Below, piece by piece: positions 6,223-8,234 of a stretch of 8,234 nt of DNA (position 1 is the first letter of the stretch; each line of letters starts with the position of its first letter). The position numbers and the translations under genes were made by a program. A model generated the notes under the pieces. It ran no database searches, was not told the origin of the DNA, and saw only the letters and a program-made list of their open reading frames with translations. Source of the stretch: Clostridiales bacterium (GTDB lineage: Bacteria > Bacillota > Sulfobacillia > UBA995). Location: contig DOZU01000163.1 of assembly GCA_003517845.1 (NCBI GenBank), positions 489-8,722 of the forward strand, in the 5' to 3' direction.

Positions 6223-7278
6223 ATGAAAGCCTGGAATGAAGCGGCCGAGCTGTTGGCCGCCCGACCTGGTCTGGCGATGTTGCTCGGAGCGTCGGACACC
6301 GGCAAGTCGTCGTTGGCCGCCCTGTTTGCCAACCACCTGGTGGGAGCGGGGATCAAGGTTGCCGTGGTGGACGCCGACATCGGCCAATCGGATATCGGTC
6401 CGCCCGGCGTGGTAGGCATGGGATTACTCGTTGAGCCCATCCGACGGCTGGCCGACATACCTCTGCGGGACGCTTACTTTGTGGGCTCGAACTCCCCCGA
6501 AGGGCATAGCCTTTCCCTGCTGGTAGGGTGCGCGGAGATGGTGGCCCGGGCCCGAAGCCTTGGGGCCGAGGCGATCATCCTCGACACCACCGGACTGGTT
6601 CAGGGGCGAGGGGCGCGGGTGCTCAGCCACTTCAGCCGGGACTTGCTCAGGCCGAACTTCGTGGTGGGGCTCGAGCGAGAGGGCGAACTCGAGCACTTGT
6701 TACGACCGATGGCGGGCCTTGCCGGATTGAGTGTACTCCGGCTGAAGGCCTCTCCCCGGGCTCAGCTGCGGTCCCGAGAGCAACGGAAGTCCGCCAGGGA
6801 GAGGGCATTCCGAAGTCACCTGGCCGGAGCCCGCACCCTCGAACTCTCACTGGACCAGGTCAGTGTACTACGGACCATTTACGGCACGGGACGACGCCTT
6901 GACGCCGGCGAATACCCTGGCTTGAGCGAACGACTGGGCTGCCCAGTACTGCATGCCGAGTGGATTCCCGAAGGGCTCTACCTCGTGCTTGATGGCTCTT
7001 TCGAGCAAGGCCGGATGGACCGGCTCAAGGAACAGGAAGGCGTGGAGCAGATCCTCACCAGCCGGACCGATCGCCTCCGGGACCTCCTGGTGGGGCTGGC
7101 CGGCCCCGAACAAGACTGGCTGGGGATCGGCATCTTGCTCGGAATCGACTTCGGCAGCCGCACGGCCCAGATTCACACCGCGGCCGACGAAGCGCGGATC
7201 CGGTCAGTCCACGTGGGCATCCTGCGGGTGTCCACTTCCGGCGAAGAGATGGGGAGGATCTTCCCCAACGACGTCTGA
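6223..7278 (+). CDS. Clp1/Grc3-family P-loop polynucleotide 5'-hydroxyl kinase homologue
   Basis: The 351-residue protein has the layout of the Clp1/Grc3/NOL9 family, which transfers ATP gamma-phosphate to 5'-OH ends of RNA or DNA. Walker A is GASDTGKS at 22-29. The family-typical VVDADIGQSDIGPP is at 48-61, ILDTTGLVQGRG at 119-130 in the clasp position, and an Arg-rich lid follows at about 179-197 (RAQLRSREQRKSARERAF). A C-terminal beta domain (about 250-345) contains GIGILLGIDF and VGILRVSTSGEEMGRI, as in archaeal kinases such as the Pyrococcus type. The clasp tryptophan of eukaryotic Clp1 is Leu 125 here. ATG 6223, with a G-rich ribosome site at 6207-6216, is preferred over GTG 6205, which adds six residues. 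It sits four genes into a run that also encodes a 3' exonuclease homologue. Activity and substrate are inferred; a nucleotide-binding regulatory role is the alternative. Confidence 0.85.
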   Translation: MKAWNEAAELLAARPGLAMLLGASDTGKSSLAALFANHLVGAGIKVAVVDADIGQSDIGPPGVVGMGLLVEPIRRLADIPLRDAYFVGSNSPEGHSLSLLVGCAEMVARARSLGAEAIILDTTGLVQGRGARVLSHFSRDLLRPNFVVGLEREGELEHLLRPMAGLAGLSVLRLKASPRAQLRSREQRKSARERAFRSHLAGARTLELSLDQVSVLRTIYGTGRRLDAGEYPGLSERLGCPVLHAEWIPEGLYLVLDGSFEQGRMDRLKEQEGVEQILTSRTDRLRDLLVGLAGPEQDWLGIGILLGIDFGSRTAQIHTAADEARIRSVHVGILRVSTSGEEMGRIFPNDV

Positions 7279-7293
7279 ACGGGGAGTTGGGCG

Positions 7294-8067
7294 GTGGAGG
7301 ACGGGAGAGCGCAGGTGGAACTGGCCGCCCAGATGATCGCCGGCAGCACCCATTGTGTCGCCCTGACCGGCGCAGGCATCTCCACCGAGAGCGGCCTGCC
7401 CGACTTCCGGAGTCCCGGCACGGGTCTCTGGGAAGGCGTCGATCCGGTGACCGAGTTGTCGGCGGCAGCTCTGCGCAGCGATCCGGAGCGCTTCTACCGC
7501 TTATTCCTCGGCATGCGCCGCATGGCCGGCGCCCTGCCCAATCGGGCGCACGAAGTCCTCGCCCGCCTGGAGCACGAGGGTTTGCTACACTCGGTCATCA
7601 CCCAGAACATCGACGGCCTTCATCGCCGGGCTGGCTCCCGCCTCGTCCTGGAGGTTCACGGGAACCTCGCGACCGGCTCCTGCCTGGACTGCCGGCGCTC
7701 GCTGCCCATGTCCGAACTGCTGGAGCAGGTGGATGACGGGGTGGTCCCTCCCCGGTGCCGGCAATGCGGCGAGGTCGTGCGGCCGGACGTCGTGTTGTTC
7801 GGCGATCCGCTGCCCGAGTGCTTCGCGGCGGCCCGGGCCGAGAGCGCACGGGCGGACGTGATGCTGGTCATCGGCACCAGCCTCACCGTCTGGCCGGTAG
7901 CCGGGCTGCCGGCGCTCGCCCGCTCGCTGATCATCGTGAATCTGGAAGACACGCCCTATGATCACCAGGCGGCGGCGCGGATCAGGGACCGCGCGGGCGT
8001 CGCGCTTGCGGCCATCGCAGAGCGCCTTTCGGGCTGGCGGCTTACGGGACAAACGAGAGGGGGGTAG
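7294..8067 (+). CDS. cobB: Sir2-family NAD-dependent protein deacetylase
   Basis: Sirtuin of 257 residues that removes acyl groups from protein lysines using NAD+, giving nicotinamide and O-acetyl-ADP-ribose. The NAD site shows GAGISTESGLPDFRS (26-40), TQNIDGLH (103-110) and GTSLTVWPVAGLP (194-206). H122 in the VHG motif is the catalytic base. A zinc ribbon is formed by C130, C133, C155 and C158. The substrate loop reads VRPDVVLFGDPLP, with Asp where Glu is usual. At the acyl-pocket position the sequence is FYRLF, lacking the Tyr-x-x-Arg pair of desuccinylases such as E. coli CobB, so it is closer to the Thermotoga-like class and probably a deacetylase. GTG 7294 follows ACGGGGAG (7279-7286), 15 bp after the kinase gene. 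bshC begins 3 bp after its stop, so it is mid-operon. Confidence 0.93.
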   Translation: MEDGRAQVELAAQMIAGSTHCVALTGAGISTESGLPDFRSPGTGLWEGVDPVTELSAAALRSDPERFYRLFLGMRRMAGALPNRAHEVLARLEHEGLLHSVITQNIDGLHRRAGSRLVLEVHGNLATGSCLDCRRSLPMSELLEQVDDGVVPPRCRQCGEVVRPDVVLFGDPLPECFAAARAESARADVMLVIGTSLTVWPVAGLPALARSLIIVNLEDTPYDHQAAARIRDRAGVALAAIAERLSGWRLTGQTRGG

Positions 8068-8070
8068 TCA

Positions 8071-8234
8071 TTGGCGATCACCTGGGAGGCCGCACCCCTT
8101 CCCGGGCCGCGCGAGCTGTTCACGACTTACGTGGAAGACCCGGCCTCCCTGGCCGCCCGGTTCCCCGGCCATCCCCGGGAACCCGGCTGGCGCGAGCGTC
8201 GCCTCGCCTATCTGGGTCGCCGCGACTTCGATCG
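8071..8234 (+). CDS. bshC: Probable bacillithiol biosynthesis cysteine-adding enzyme BshC (partial, 5' end)
   Basis: Only the first 54 codons are in the window; the gene runs off the right edge. The visible part resembles the BshC N-terminus: a short beta start, then LFTTYVEDPASLAARFPGHP, followed by WRER and an LAYLGRRDF stretch, matching the Bacillus pattern of a YI-x-G helix, a phenylalanine-containing segment, WRER and an RxF helix. BshC joins cysteine to glucosaminyl-malate in bacillithiol synthesis. The start is TTG with AGAGGGG (8056-8062) upstream and just 3 bp after the sirtuin stop, so the two are probably cotranslated. With so little sequence, another N-terminally similar protein cannot be excluded. 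Confidence 0.6.
   Translation, partial: MAITWEAAPLPGPRELFTTYVEDPASLAARFPGHPREPGWRERRLAYLGRRDFD

Noticed and set aside
7287..7736. 149-codon + strand frame over the sirtuin
   Set aside because: Arg/Pro-rich frame-shifted shadow of the sirtuin gene.

Overview
This is an 8.2 kb, GC-rich window (roughly two thirds G+C by eye). Every supported gene lies on the + strand, with short gaps and many non-ATG starts (GTG for the first regulator, the HD protein and the sirtuin; TTG for kamA, dinB and the last gene). A YhaM-type OB-fold/HD protein, a probable bacillithiol gene (bshC) and a sigma-54 regulator next to lysine 2,3-aminomutase together suggest a high-GC member of the Bacillota, for example a Symbiobacterium-, Limnochorda- or Thermaerobacter-like lineage. 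This placement is inferred from gene content, not from a marker gene.

Region 1 (1-4106) is a lysine catabolism module plus a DNA polymerase. A PAS/AAA+/Fis-type sigma-54 activator (184-1614) is followed, 64 bp on, by kamA (1679-2974). The gap between them holds an almost perfect -24/-12 promoter (1622-1638). This is the arrangement expected of a KamR-type activator driving kamA. dinB (Pol IV, 2994-4106) starts 19 bp after kamA with no clear terminator between, so it may be carried on the same sigma-54 transcript.

Region 2 (4107-4817) is a 162-bp gap with small hairpins and a possible leader peptide, then an XRE-HTH/cupin regulator (4269-4817).

Region 3 (4876-8234) is a tightly packed run of five genes: a YhaM-like OB-fold/HD 3'-5' exoribonuclease homologue, a 108-residue protein with a C-terminal membrane segment overlapping it by ATGA, a Clp1/Grc3-family polynucleotide 5'-hydroxyl kinase homologue, a Sir2 NAD-dependent deacetylase, and the first 54 codons of a probable bshC cut by the window edge. 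A 3'-end exonuclease and a 5'-end kinase, linked by an unknown membrane protein with an ideal Shine-Dalgarno sequence, is the least ordinary part of the window and may be an RNA-end processing unit. No tRNA, rRNA, CRISPR array, insertion sequence or prophage signal was seen.
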